Origin: Opitutales bacterium
Lineage (GTDB): Bacteria; Verrucomicrobiota; Verrucomicrobiia; Opitutales; Oceanipulchritudinaceae
Assembly: GCA_007123395.1 (NCBI GenBank)
Contig: SKLD01000071.1
Span: 1-6,276 of the forward strand
Direction: 5' to 3'
Length of the DNA: 6,276 nucleotides
The notes beneath the pieces are model-generated. The model was given only the letters and a program-made list of their open reading frames with translations. It ran no database searches and was not told where the DNA came from. Within the stretch, counting starts at the first letter, position 1, and each line of letters opens with the position of its first letter. This document shows, piece after piece, positions 1 through 6,211 of this stretch. The position numbers and the translations under genes are program-made.

Positions 1-200
1 CCCCCGGAAACATCTTCGGGGGCTATGACAGTGCGCACGCGCACGCGGCGCTCGTCGTGGGGATCGGGCTCGCGGTCGGGATCTCCGCCGATTCCCCCTT
101 CCTCGGCAAAAAGCGCCACGCCAACAAAAAGTGGCACGCACAGCCGCACCAAAGCGCGGGAACGCCGGAAAAAGTCGATGTCGAGGAAAAAGCTTTTCAT
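1..200 (-). CDS. Exported protein, N-terminal fragment (runs off the window edge)
   Basis: The reading frame starts at the ATG at 200-198 and stays open for 66 codons to the left edge of the window, so only the N-terminus is seen. Residues 1-19 are basic and aromatic, 20-31 are hydrophobic (LCVPLFVGVALF), and LFA followed by EE suggests signal peptidase I cleavage after about residue 32. The mature start is Gly/Asp/Glu/Pro-rich (about 33-50), followed by an Arg/Val-rich stretch that could be a beta strand. The start is well supported: it overlaps the TGA of the upstream gene as ATGA, and a strong Shine-Dalgarno sequence (GGGGAGGAG at 216-208) lies 7 bases before it. It is the fourth gene of the operon. 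I do not recognise the family, and the fragment is too short to assign a function. Confidence 0.75.
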   Translation of the reverse strand, partial: MKSFFLDIDFFRRSRALVRLCVPLFVGVALFAEEGGIGGDPDREPDPHDERRVRVRTVIAPEDVSG

Positions 201-1561
201 GACCGGGCTCCTCCCCGCTTTTGCCGAATAAACAATGCCAGTACGATGAGCGCGAGAAAGACCAGAGCGGATACAATCCACGGCCAGAGACTTCCCTCCC
301 GCAGGAGTTCGTCGATGTCCTCGGGCGGAGGCAGGTCGTCGCGCGTCTCCTCTTCAGGCTCCGGAACGATTATGTCGTCCGGATCCGGCAGTTCCATACC
401 GCGTCCGGGGACTGTGGCACGAATCGCTCCGGGATTCGTGGTTATAATTCCTTCTTCGCGCAGGAGCGGTCTTAGGAACGGCTCTTCAAAATACTGCCGT
501 GTCTGTAGAAGCATATCGGCAAATCCGAAGATGTAGAAATTCGTCAATTGGAAACCGCCCCGCGGGTGCCGGTAAACCGGTGTGTAGCGCAAGGGATCGC
601 CCTCGATCCCTGTGTCGGTGGGCAAATAAAAAATCAAATACAGAGGATCCGCATCGAGCATGAAGACCACTCTTGCGCCAAAGGCCAGCACCTCAGCACG
701 GTAGGCCTCGTAAGAATCGCTGCCCTGCTCCTCCGCCCAATCAATGAAACGTCCGGCACTGAAATCCGTGTAGAGCTGAGCATACTCAAAGGGACTGCCG
801 ACGGAAAGGACACCCTTCGCCGTATTGAAAAAGTCCACCGGGCCGTGCCCTGTCGGTCCCATGGGATTGAAAGCATCAACTTCGGTGACCACTCCGTTGA
901 AGCGGAAACGCACCGGATCGGAGTCTGTGGGCGGAAGCACGTAGTCGTAAGCGAAAGCTTCCGGTCCGCGGTCGTCAGGTCCGCTCTCGCGGGAAACCTC
1001 GAAAGTGTGTGTAATCAGCGATGTGAGCGGATCACTCTGAATCCCCTCATAGCGCAGGTCTCCGTCGGCGTCTCTTTGGAAGCGCAACGATCCAACGAAC
1101 TCCGATCCGTCCTCGACCGGCACGGACCAGACGAGCAAACGGTCGTCCCCCATGTGGACAATCCGGTCGAGGAGCAGCGCATCCGGAGACTCGGAGAACA
1201 TCATGGAAAACGCCTCAAGAAGAGCCCGGTTATCTTCCGGCGAAACACCGGGAATCGCGATCACGGCGTCAATGGCTTCATCGATATCCCGGTCCACCAG
1301 TGCTTGGACAAATCCGGCCATTGCCTCCCTGTCGGGATCCCCGTCCGGTGAATAATTCACAAACGGAGCGCCGATCAATTGCGAGCGCAATTCCACAACC
1401 ATGGATGTGGTTACATCCTCGCGGTCGACCCGCATGGGCACGGGCCAGCGTTCGACAACCGAGTCTTCGGCACCAACCGCTGGAATGCAGCCAATAGCCA
1501 GCAGACACGCGGCACGGCGCCATCGGCGGATTCGGTTCGGAGATTTGGAGGATGCGCTCAT
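197..1561 (-). CDS. Exported protein of unknown family with C-terminal membrane anchor (454 aa)
   Basis: I do not recognise the family. Residues 1-31 form a signal peptide: a basic n-region (RIRRWRR), a hydrophobic core at 17-28, and AVGA before ED as a good signal peptidase I site. Residues 32-388 are a mixed alpha/beta body. A helical, acidic part lies near 80-130, followed by beta-type sequence with many aromatic residues; the D-A-D-G-D-L-R-Y-E stretch at 164-172 could be a small calcium loop or just a turn. Residues 389-421 are a Pro/Asp/Glu-rich linker. A single hydrophobic segment at about 424-445 follows, then a basic tail (RQKRGGARS). The predicted topology is therefore an extracytoplasmic body, a stalk and a C-terminal membrane anchor. 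The gene overlaps both neighbours by ATGA and has no clear Shine-Dalgarno site, so it probably depends on translational coupling. By position it could anchor the products of the two upstream genes (inference). Confidence 0.85.
   Translation of the reverse strand: MSASSKSPNRIRRWRRAACLLAIGCIPAVGAEDSVVERWPVPMRVDREDVTTSMVVELRSQLIGAPFVNYSPDGDPDREAMAGFVQALVDRDIDEAIDAVIAIPGVSPEDNRALLEAFSMMFSESPDALLLDRIVHMGDDRLLVWSVPVEDGSEFVGSLRFQRDADGDLRYEGIQSDPLTSLITHTFEVSRESGPDDRGPEAFAYDYVLPPTDSDPVRFRFNGVVTEVDAFNPMGPTGHGPVDFFNTAKGVLSVGSPFEYAQLYTDFSAGRFIDWAEEQGSDSYEAYRAEVLAFGARVVFMLDADPLYLIFYLPTDTGIEGDPLRYTPVYRHPRGGFQLTNFYIFGFADMLLQTRQYFEEPFLRPLLREEGIITTNPGAIRATVPGRGMELPDPDDIIVPEPEEETRDDLPPPEDIDELLREGSLWPWIVSALVFLALIVLALFIRQKRGGARS
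208..216 (-). promoter_or_regulatory. Strong ribosome binding site for the partial gene at 1-200
   Basis: Read on the minus strand this is GGGGAGGAG, ending 7 bases before the ATG at 200-198. It lies inside the last codons of the preceding gene. It fixes the start of the partial gene, and it is the only convincing Shine-Dalgarno motif among the start sites in this window. Confidence 0.75.
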
Positions 1562-3873
1562 GGATACAATTTACGTTTATAGAACACATCAACACCGAAG
1601 GCCTTGAACTTGCACTTGAAGACAATCGCATCTAGGCCGAGGACACCGGTGACACCCGTGCAGCTATTGCCCTTGATTCCGCCCTTGAAATTCGCGGAGA
1701 TGTCAATCGGAGTAACGTTCAGGTGGAGATCCCGGCACCACGGACCGACGCAAGCATCCACGAGTGCTTCCACGCGAACTTCAAGCCCGATGGAAAAGTT
1801 CGCCCCGAACTCGAAAGTAAAGCAGTTCTGGTCGAGGCACCGATTCCGTTCCAGCCCGACACTACCCCCGACAGATGGACTGGCGGTCACGAACACCCCC
1901 ACCTCCATGACGATTTCCGCCCTCGCAACCTTGAAGTCAGCCGGGAAATAAATCAGCGGCGGACCCCAGACATGGCCTTCCACCGTCCCTTTCAGTTCAG
2001 CACCGGCCGACAATTCCATCTTGCCTCTTGAAATGGGAGTCGTTGCCCCCTCCGGACAGCAGTCTTGCATCCATCCGCTCACTTCGCCCACGACGCCGTC
2101 GACAGATGCCCTTACGCGCGGAATGCGGCTCAGGAGTTCGGCGAAGCGGTTGAGCATACCGGTGGGGATATTCAGACTGGTCGGCCCCGAAGCACCCACC
2201 GCCGAGCGAATCTCACCCTCTTCGCACTCGCAATCTTCAGCGTCGTCTTCGCAGTCCTCATCGGCATCCTCGTCAGCATCCTCGTCGGCGTCTTCGTCAG
2301 CATCCTCCATGTCTTCAAAGTCGTCCGCATCCTCAATGTCTTCGCTGCCATCATCGAAGTCGTCGAAGTCATCAAAATCATCGCTGAAGTCGTCGCCGTC
2401 ATCGCCGTCGCCGCCGCCGCCACCGCCCTCGGAGCCGGGTCGCTGACCATGCCATCCGGGTTGCCGCACGCCCACGCCGGGCTCGGTGACGAGGAAGTTA
2501 CCGTCGGCGGTCACTCGCATGGGACCTGCGATCTCCCAGTCGCCCGTGTCGTGGTTGAAGCTCCAGAGGGCGCTGCGCGTGCCGGGAGGCAGCCGCTCGC
2601 CGGTTACGGGGTCCGGCGTATTGGGCAGGCGCACGGGCACGGGAATATCGAAATTGGTCGCCCCGTCCGTCTGGATGGTGATGACGAGCGGCAGGTCGAG
2701 GCCCGGCGGCAGGGGCTCGGGCAGGCGGTCGGGCGGCACCGGCGCGATGCCCACACTGCCCCCGCGCGTGCCGTCGTCGGCGAAGAGCGAGTTCGGCGGG
2801 ATGCGCACTTCCGTGCCCGCCAGCTCCGGGTTCTGCTGGACGATCACCGGCGCAAAGTCGACGACCGTCTCCTCCACCGCGCTGACGACACGCATGGCCT
2901 GCGGTGGTATGAAGGGCAGAAAGATTTCTCCCGTGCCGTTGACGGGATTGTCCTGCCGTCCGGCTGCGGCATGCCACGTCTTGCCAATGAACGGGTAGTA
3001 GCCGTTGTTTGGATACCCACCTGTGATGGGACGCCCGTCGATATTCACAAAGAAGCGACCGGCGGGGACAGGGGTGAGGTGAAAACGTCCGTCCGCACCG
3101 GTTGTCGTGCGCGTGCGCTCCTCGTCACCAATGACCTCAAGGATGACGCCTTCAAGCGGCACATTGTTTCCGTTGGCGTCCGGTTCCGCCGCATAGACGG
3201 TGCCGACGACACCGGTATTGGCCACCGGCGCGTAGCTAAGCGTTTCGAAGTCGACCCGGCGCAGGCCGCCCGGCAGTCCGTCGCCGCTGCCGTCCATCGG
3301 CCGGCCGAGGAAGTCATGCACCCCGGCGGAGTCGAAGGTCACGCGCACGCGCGCCGCGCTCGGCAGGTACTCGAGGTAGAAGAGCGTCGCCTTCATCCGG
3401 TCGCTCGATAGTTCCACCCGCGTGAGCAGGCGCCGCCCGCCAAAGGTTGCGTAAAAGTTGTCGTTGCTCAGCAGCGTGTCCTCAGCCAGCGGCATTGTGA
3501 AACGAATGATCGTCTCACGCGTGGGGGAAACATTGAGTTCACCATTCGTGGGCGACACGGTGAGCACCCGCGTGAGCGGTAAGGGCCGCTGCGGCTTTCG
3601 CTCGAGGATGATTCCAACCAGAGCCTCCACATCTGTTTCCGTCACCACACCGTCCTGATTGATATCGGCATAGGGAACAGCCGATGCAGGGAGGAAGCGG
3701 ACGGCCTGCAGGTGATTTACGAGCAGGGCGAGGTCCTGCACGTTTACAACGCCGTCTCCGTTGAGGTCGCCGAGGACGGGTGCCTCGGCCGGCCAGACAG
3801 TCGCGGAACTGCCGAAAAGGGCTGCCGCCCAGAGTAAGAGGACACGCAGTTGCGGCGGGATTCGCACGTTCAT
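1558..3873 (-). CDS. Secreted multidomain protein with N-terminal dockerin, Ig-like domain, acidic linker and Cys-containing C-terminal domain (771 aa)
   Basis: A signal peptide (about 1-29) precedes a dockerin type I-like domain at 33-92 with two canonical calcium loops: DLNGDGVVNVQD (36-47) and DINQDGVVTETD (70-81), each followed by a hydrophobic helix. Residues 101-210 resemble a Big_5 (SbsA-type) Ig-like domain (VSPTNGELNVSPTRETIIRF). Residues 219-282 resemble a carboxypeptidase regulatory-like fold (G-V-V-G-T-V start, D-G-R-F near 261). Residues 330-475 form a beta-rich region with IPPNSLF and a GVGVRQPGWHG end, a type I know from large secreted proteins. A very acidic linker spans 483-556, with DDF and DADE repeats. 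Residues 557-771 are an unrecognised beta-rich domain with cysteines at 605, 606, 679, 684, 708, 713, 738 and 754. No catalytic motif is visible. The start overlaps the upstream stop as ATGA and has no Shine-Dalgarno site. It probably binds calcium, and its dockerin may bind the upstream cohesin-like protein. Confidence 0.9.
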   Translation of the reverse strand: MNVRIPPQLRVLLLWAAALFGSSATVWPAEAPVLGDLNGDGVVNVQDLALLVNHLQAVRFLPASAVPYADINQDGVVTETDVEALVGIILERKPQRPLPLTRVLTVSPTNGELNVSPTRETIIRFTMPLAEDTLLSNDNFYATFGGRRLLTRVELSSDRMKATLFYLEYLPSAARVRVTFDSAGVHDFLGRPMDGSGDGLPGGLRRVDFETLSYAPVANTGVVGTVYAAEPDANGNNVPLEGVILEVIGDEERTRTTTGADGRFHLTPVPAGRFFVNIDGRPITGGYPNNGYYPFIGKTWHAAAGRQDNPVNGTGEIFLPFIPPQAMRVVSAVEETVVDFAPVIVQQNPELAGTEVRIPPNSLFADDGTRGGSVGIAPVPPDRLPEPLPPGLDLPLVITIQTDGATNFDIPVPVRLPNTPDPVTGERLPPGTRSALWSFNHDTGDWEIAGPMRVTADGNFLVTEPGVGVRQPGWHGQRPGSEGGGGGGDGDDGDDFSDDFDDFDDFDDGSEDIEDADDFEDMEDADEDADEDADEDADEDCEDDAEDCECEEGEIRSAVGASGPTSLNIPTGMLNRFAELLSRIPRVRASVDGVVGEVSGWMQDCCPEGATTPISRGKMELSAGAELKGTVEGHVWGPPLIYFPADFKVARAEIVMEVGVFVTASPSVGGSVGLERNRCLDQNCFTFEFGANFSIGLEVRVEALVDACVGPWCRDLHLNVTPIDISANFKGGIKGNSCTGVTGVLGLDAIVFKCKFKAFGVDVFYKRKLYP
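2255..2302 (-). repeat. Four tandem 12-base repeats encoding DADE
   Basis: Four consecutive 12-base units (2255-2266, 2267-2278, 2279-2290, 2291-2302) differ only at a few positions. On the plus strand they read tcctcatcggca, tcctcgtcagca, tcctcgtcggcg and tcttcgtcagca. They keep the frame and encode an Asp-Ala-Asp-Glu repeat. The differences are mostly silent, which suggests expansion followed by drift under selection for the acidic residues. Confidence 0.85.
2351..2377 (-). repeat. Three 9-base repeats encoding DDF
   Basis: Three 9-base units (plus strand tcatcgaag, tcgtcgaag, tcatcaaaa) are placed head to tail and encode repeated Asp-Asp-Phe. The regular Phe spacing sets this block apart from the Phe-free DADE block. 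Degenerate versions extend on both sides. Confidence 0.75.
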
Positions 3874-5183
3874 GGCGAGACGACGAAAGCGGCGTTCGTG
3901 TTAAGGTTGAGAAACGAGCGGGACCAAGGGTTGCCGCCCGGTGTATAGCGCAGCCATGCCCCGTGCCCGTGCGAGTAAAGAAGGGCGTGGGACTCGTTGT
4001 AGAGCGTCTGCCCTGTGAAGACCCAGCCGAGACTGCCGAACACCGAGTAGAAGAGAGCCTCGTCTTGCGAACTGGCGATGTAGAAGCGCAGCCAGCCGTG
4101 CTCGTCGTGCCAAACCCAAGGCCAGTCGCTGTCATCCAACCAACCAAACCAAGGGGACTCACGCCAAGCCGTGCCCGCAACAGTCGGCAGATGGCGGAAG
4201 ATACTCTCCGGCTCGCTCCCTTCCTGTGTGAGAGTGAAGACCGTTGCCCCGATGGAAATTGTCGCAACACGCGGAAAAAAGCCCGGATTCGACGCGTATA
4301 CGTATTCGATCACACCCGTGCCGGTGCCGCTGCCTGCCGTCACTGTCAGCCATTCCGCGTCCGACGCCGCCGCCCACGGCACCGCCGCCGTGGCCGAGAC
4401 CGCCACGGTGCCGCCTCCTGCCTCCGCATCCACCTCGCGCCAGGCAGGATCGAAGACAAACTCGACGGTATCGGCCACCGTGACCGTCGCCCCCGCGCTG
4501 TCGAGCGACACGCCGAAAACATCTGTTACACGCACCCAAAAGGTCGTGGTCTCAACGAGAGCGCCCATGTGCAGGGTCGCTGAAGCGCCGCCCGCCACCG
4601 GATTCGCGGTCTGGCCCGGTGCGCCGCGGTACCATTGGAATCCGATGTCCACGCCCGAAGCCGCCACGGAAAGACTGACTGCCGCACCCGCCGCCACTGT
4701 TTGCGATTGCGGATGCGCAAGAATGACCGGCTGAGGAAAGCCCGGCGCACGGTCGATCCGCACGCCGTCCGCATTGCTGAAAACCATCGCGACGAGGTCG
4801 GGCTCCGGAAAGGTGACGCCGCCCTCCGCATGGAATCGCAGATTGAGCAAACGTCCGTCCGGCATGAGTGCATTCGTCGGAGAGTGCAAAACCACCCGCG
4901 CAATTCCATCCGCGAGAACTTCGAAATCAACACGGTGATCCGTCGGGACGCCCCCGCCCACCTCGACGGCATCCAGATCAATCCCCTGCGGAAGGGCAAA
5001 GTCGAATTGCATCGCGACCGGGCCCTCGCCTGAAACGAAGAAAAACGGAACCTCCACCTGCGGAGCCACATCCACTGCTTCGCCGAGACCGACTTGAGTC
5101 ACGGCGTCGCCCCGGAGCGGAGCGGCCAATATCAAGAACGATATCAGGACACAGGACAAGTGAACCGCAAAACGGATGATCAT
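3870..5183 (-). CDS. Secreted protein with cohesin-like, Ig-like and BACON-like domains and an aromatic C-terminal module (437 aa)
   Basis: The signal peptide covers about residues 1-26 (hydrophobic core VLISFLILAAPL). Residues 29-138 fit the cohesin pattern: VEVPFFFV, then VAMQFDFALPQGIDLDAVEVG, then ARVVLHSP, LLNLRFHA and VFSNADGVRI at the end. Residues 152-236 are an Ig-like domain without the cysteine pair (HPQSQTVAAGAAVSL, FQWYRG, TTFWVRVTD). Residues 238-322 match a BACON-like domain (VPWAAASDAEWLTVTAGSGTGTG, TISIGATVFTLTQEG). Residues 340-430 hold a Trp/Tyr/Gly-rich module with repeated GWL, GWVF and AWLRY segments, which I associate with exported Verrucomicrobiota proteins. No enzyme motif is seen. 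BACON and Ig-like domains often mediate carbohydrate or protein binding, and a cohesin suggests a dockerin partner, which the next gene offers. It is the first gene of the operon. The start lacks a Shine-Dalgarno site but is the one that supplies the signal peptide. Confidence 0.88.
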   Translation of the reverse strand: MIIRFAVHLSCVLISFLILAAPLRGDAVTQVGLGEAVDVAPQVEVPFFFVSGEGPVAMQFDFALPQGIDLDAVEVGGGVPTDHRVDFEVLADGIARVVLHSPTNALMPDGRLLNLRFHAEGGVTFPEPDLVAMVFSNADGVRIDRAPGFPQPVILAHPQSQTVAAGAAVSLSVAASGVDIGFQWYRGAPGQTANPVAGGASATLHMGALVETTTFWVRVTDVFGVSLDSAGATVTVADTVEFVFDPAWREVDAEAGGGTVAVSATAAVPWAAASDAEWLTVTAGSGTGTGVIEYVYASNPGFFPRVATISIGATVFTLTQEGSEPESIFRHLPTVAGTAWRESPWFGWLDDSDWPWVWHDEHGWLRFYIASSQDEALFYSVFGSLGWVFTGQTLYNESHALLYSHGHGAWLRYTPGGNPWSRSFLNLNTNAAFVVSP

Positions 5184-5224
5184 GAGAGGACGACGCAGAC
5201 AACGAATCGCTAAGAACCGAGAAG

Positions 5225-5253
5225 AAATTCCCGTGATCGCACAGGGGAGTCAA
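5225..5253 (-). promoter_or_regulatory. Weak candidate promoter for the four-gene operon
   Basis: On the minus strand, TTGACT (5253-5248) is a good -35 match and is followed after 17 bases by GAATTT (5230-5225), a poor -10 match. An AT-rich stretch lies just upstream. Transcription would start about 30-35 bases before the ATG at 5183. A second possible -10, TATAAA at 5308-5303, has no matching -35. Only the location is solid: the 245-base gap between 5184 and 5428 is the only place in the operon region where a promoter would fit outside coding sequence. Confidence 0.3.
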
Positions 5254-5428
5254 CAAAAACTAATACACCCGATAAGACTTTTTTACCTCACCTCAGACCG
5301 GATTTATACCCCATACGCCTGATTCCCCGATGCAATCAAGTAAGTCGATCCCCGGAAGCGACCGGCGCATTTTGCCCGCCAAAAGAAAGGGCGCGGAGCG
5401 GAAAGCCAACGCCGCCGCCACGTCGGCC

Positions 5429-6106
5429 TCAGTCGGCCGTTTTGTCCAGCTCCGTCCCGCCGTCACCACGGTCTTCGTCCTCTGTGTCGAAGAGGGCGTA
5501 TTGCAGCACTTGGTGGCCCGCGAACTCCATGTCGTGGACAAGCGCGCGCACGCGGCCGGCGAGAAAGTGGTGCGCCACATGCGCCATGACACCGATGCAC
5601 AGGCCGACGACGGTCGTAAGCATGGCCTCCGCCGCCCCGCCCGCCATCTCCGTGAAACGCGGGTAGGCCACCAGTTCACCCGCCCGTAGGTCGTAAAAGG
5701 CGTGGATGAAACCCAGAATCGTGCCGATGAGGCCGAGCAACGGGGCTACCCGCGCCAAGGTCGCCAAGGTCCCGAGACGGCGCTCCAGCATGGGGATCTC
5801 GACGAGTGCGGCCTCCTGCATGGCAGCGCGCATACGGTCGTCCGACTCCTCGAACTTGAGCAGGCCCGCCTTGACCACGGCGGGGACGGGACCGGGTGTC
5901 TCCTCGCAGACGGTGAGCGCTTCAATGAGCCGGTTCTTGCGCAGCAGATTACGGATGCCCGCGAGGAAATCGTTCGAACGGATTTGGCTCTTGTGCAGAA
6001 AGAGAGCCCGCTCGATGAAAACAATAAAGCCGAACAGGCTCACTGCGAACAGGATCCACATGACGGGGCCTCCCCGGTCCAGCAATGATGCCTCGATCAA
6101 TCCCAT
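5429..6106 (-). CDS. MotA/TolQ/ExbB-family proton channel protein
   Basis: This is an inner-membrane subunit that, with an ExbD/TolR-type partner, uses the proton gradient to power TonB-dependent uptake or Tol-type envelope work. Residues numbered from the ATG at 6106 show a first membrane helix at about 14-35 (VMWILFAVSLFGFIVFIER), a cytoplasmic helical region, a second helix at about 118-138 with the family motif APLLGLIGTILGF, and a third at about 162-184 (EAMLTTVVGLCIGVM). The Thr residues in helices two and three sit where family members carry their channel-lining threonines. The 225-residue length is normal. An in-frame ATG at 6148 would add 14 residues. I prefer 6106 because the hydrophobic segment then follows a short GGP-containing lead, as is usual; neither start has a clear Shine-Dalgarno site. 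No ExbD-like gene follows in this window. ExbB and TolQ cannot be told apart here. Confidence 0.92.
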   Translation of the reverse strand: MGLIEASLLDRGGPVMWILFAVSLFGFIVFIERALFLHKSQIRSNDFLAGIRNLLRKNRLIEALTVCEETPGPVPAVVKAGLLKFEESDDRMRAAMQEAALVEIPMLERRLGTLATLARVAPLLGLIGTILGFIHAFYDLRAGELVAYPRFTEMAGGAAEAMLTTVVGLCIGVMAHVAHHFLAGRVRALVHDMEFAGHQVLQYALFDTEDEDRGDGGTELDKTAD

Positions 6107-6170
6107 AGCATCCGACCCAAACCCATGCTCCGGCGGAATGCAATCCATGATACGACCGGCGGCAAGTGCG

Positions 6171-6200
6171 GGCTTGACGCCGCACGGTGCGGGCCAAGCC
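6171..6200. promoter_or_regulatory. Nested palindrome between divergent genes
   Basis: The outer arms GGCTTG (6171-6176) and CAAGCC (6195-6200) are exact reverse complements. Inside them CCGCAC (6180-6185) and GTGCGG (6187-6192) form a perfect 6-base stem around one base. Twelve base pairs in all lie within 30 bases, interrupted only by acg on the left and gc on the right. It begins 22 bases beyond the longer possible start (6148) of the channel gene and ends 11 bases before the plus-strand ATG at 6212. No T-run follows on the plus strand, so it is not a typical terminator. It could be an operator or a 5' leader hairpin. Confidence 0.5.
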
Positions 6201-6211
6201 TTCTACCCCCA

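Larger units (their letters stand above)
2206..2427 (-). repeat. Region encoding the Asp/Glu-rich linker
   Basis: This stretch encodes residues 483-556 of the dockerin protein, which are almost entirely Gly, Asp, Glu, Phe and Ala with three cysteines at 541, 548 and 550. It contains a short Gly run, a DDF repeat block and a DADE repeat block. Such a chain would be strongly negative and probably disordered without calcium. It separates the modular N-terminal half from the Cys-containing C-terminal domain. Confidence 0.85.

Noticed and set aside
197..372. PEP-CTERM-type sorting signal (VPEP, membrane helix, basic tail) in the third operon protein
   Set aside because: VPEP at residues 399-402 is more than 20 residues from the hydrophobic segment, with an acidic Pro-rich linker between them. 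In a true PEP-CTERM signal the motif abuts the helix at the very end.
548..1351. A 267-codon open frame on the plus strand
   Set aside because: It is antisense to the anchored protein at 197-1561, with no signal peptide, domain or ribosome binding site.
116..1352. Shared GDPDRE hexapeptide in the third and fourth operon proteins
   Set aside because: The match is only six residues in acidic low-complexity context, with little DNA identity around it; chance is the simplest explanation.
1487..1561. Lipoprotein signal in the third operon protein (LAIGC, Cys at residue 25)
   Set aside because: The -3 position relative to Cys is Ala rather than Leu, and AVGA before ED a few residues later is a better ordinary cleavage site.
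2255..2377. Short tandem repeats as a possible CRISPR array
   Set aside because: The units are 9 or 12 bases, directly abutting with no spacers, and keep the reading frame of the acidic linker.
2065..3411. A 448-codon open frame on the plus strand
   Set aside because: It lies wholly opposite the dockerin gene, whose frame carries a signal peptide and recognisable domains. The plus-strand translation is rich in Arg, His and Val without domain features, as expected of antisense frames in GC-rich DNA.
5293..5428. Possible small gene in the gap after the proton-channel gene
   Set aside because: The only minus-strand start there gives about 25 codons with no ribosome binding site or recognisable features.
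5424..5439. GC-rich hairpin (5-base stem) followed by TTTT on the plus strand, at the end of the proton-channel gene
   Set aside because: The T-run is on the wrong strand for the channel gene, the stem is short and overlaps the stop codon, and no plus-strand gene ends there.
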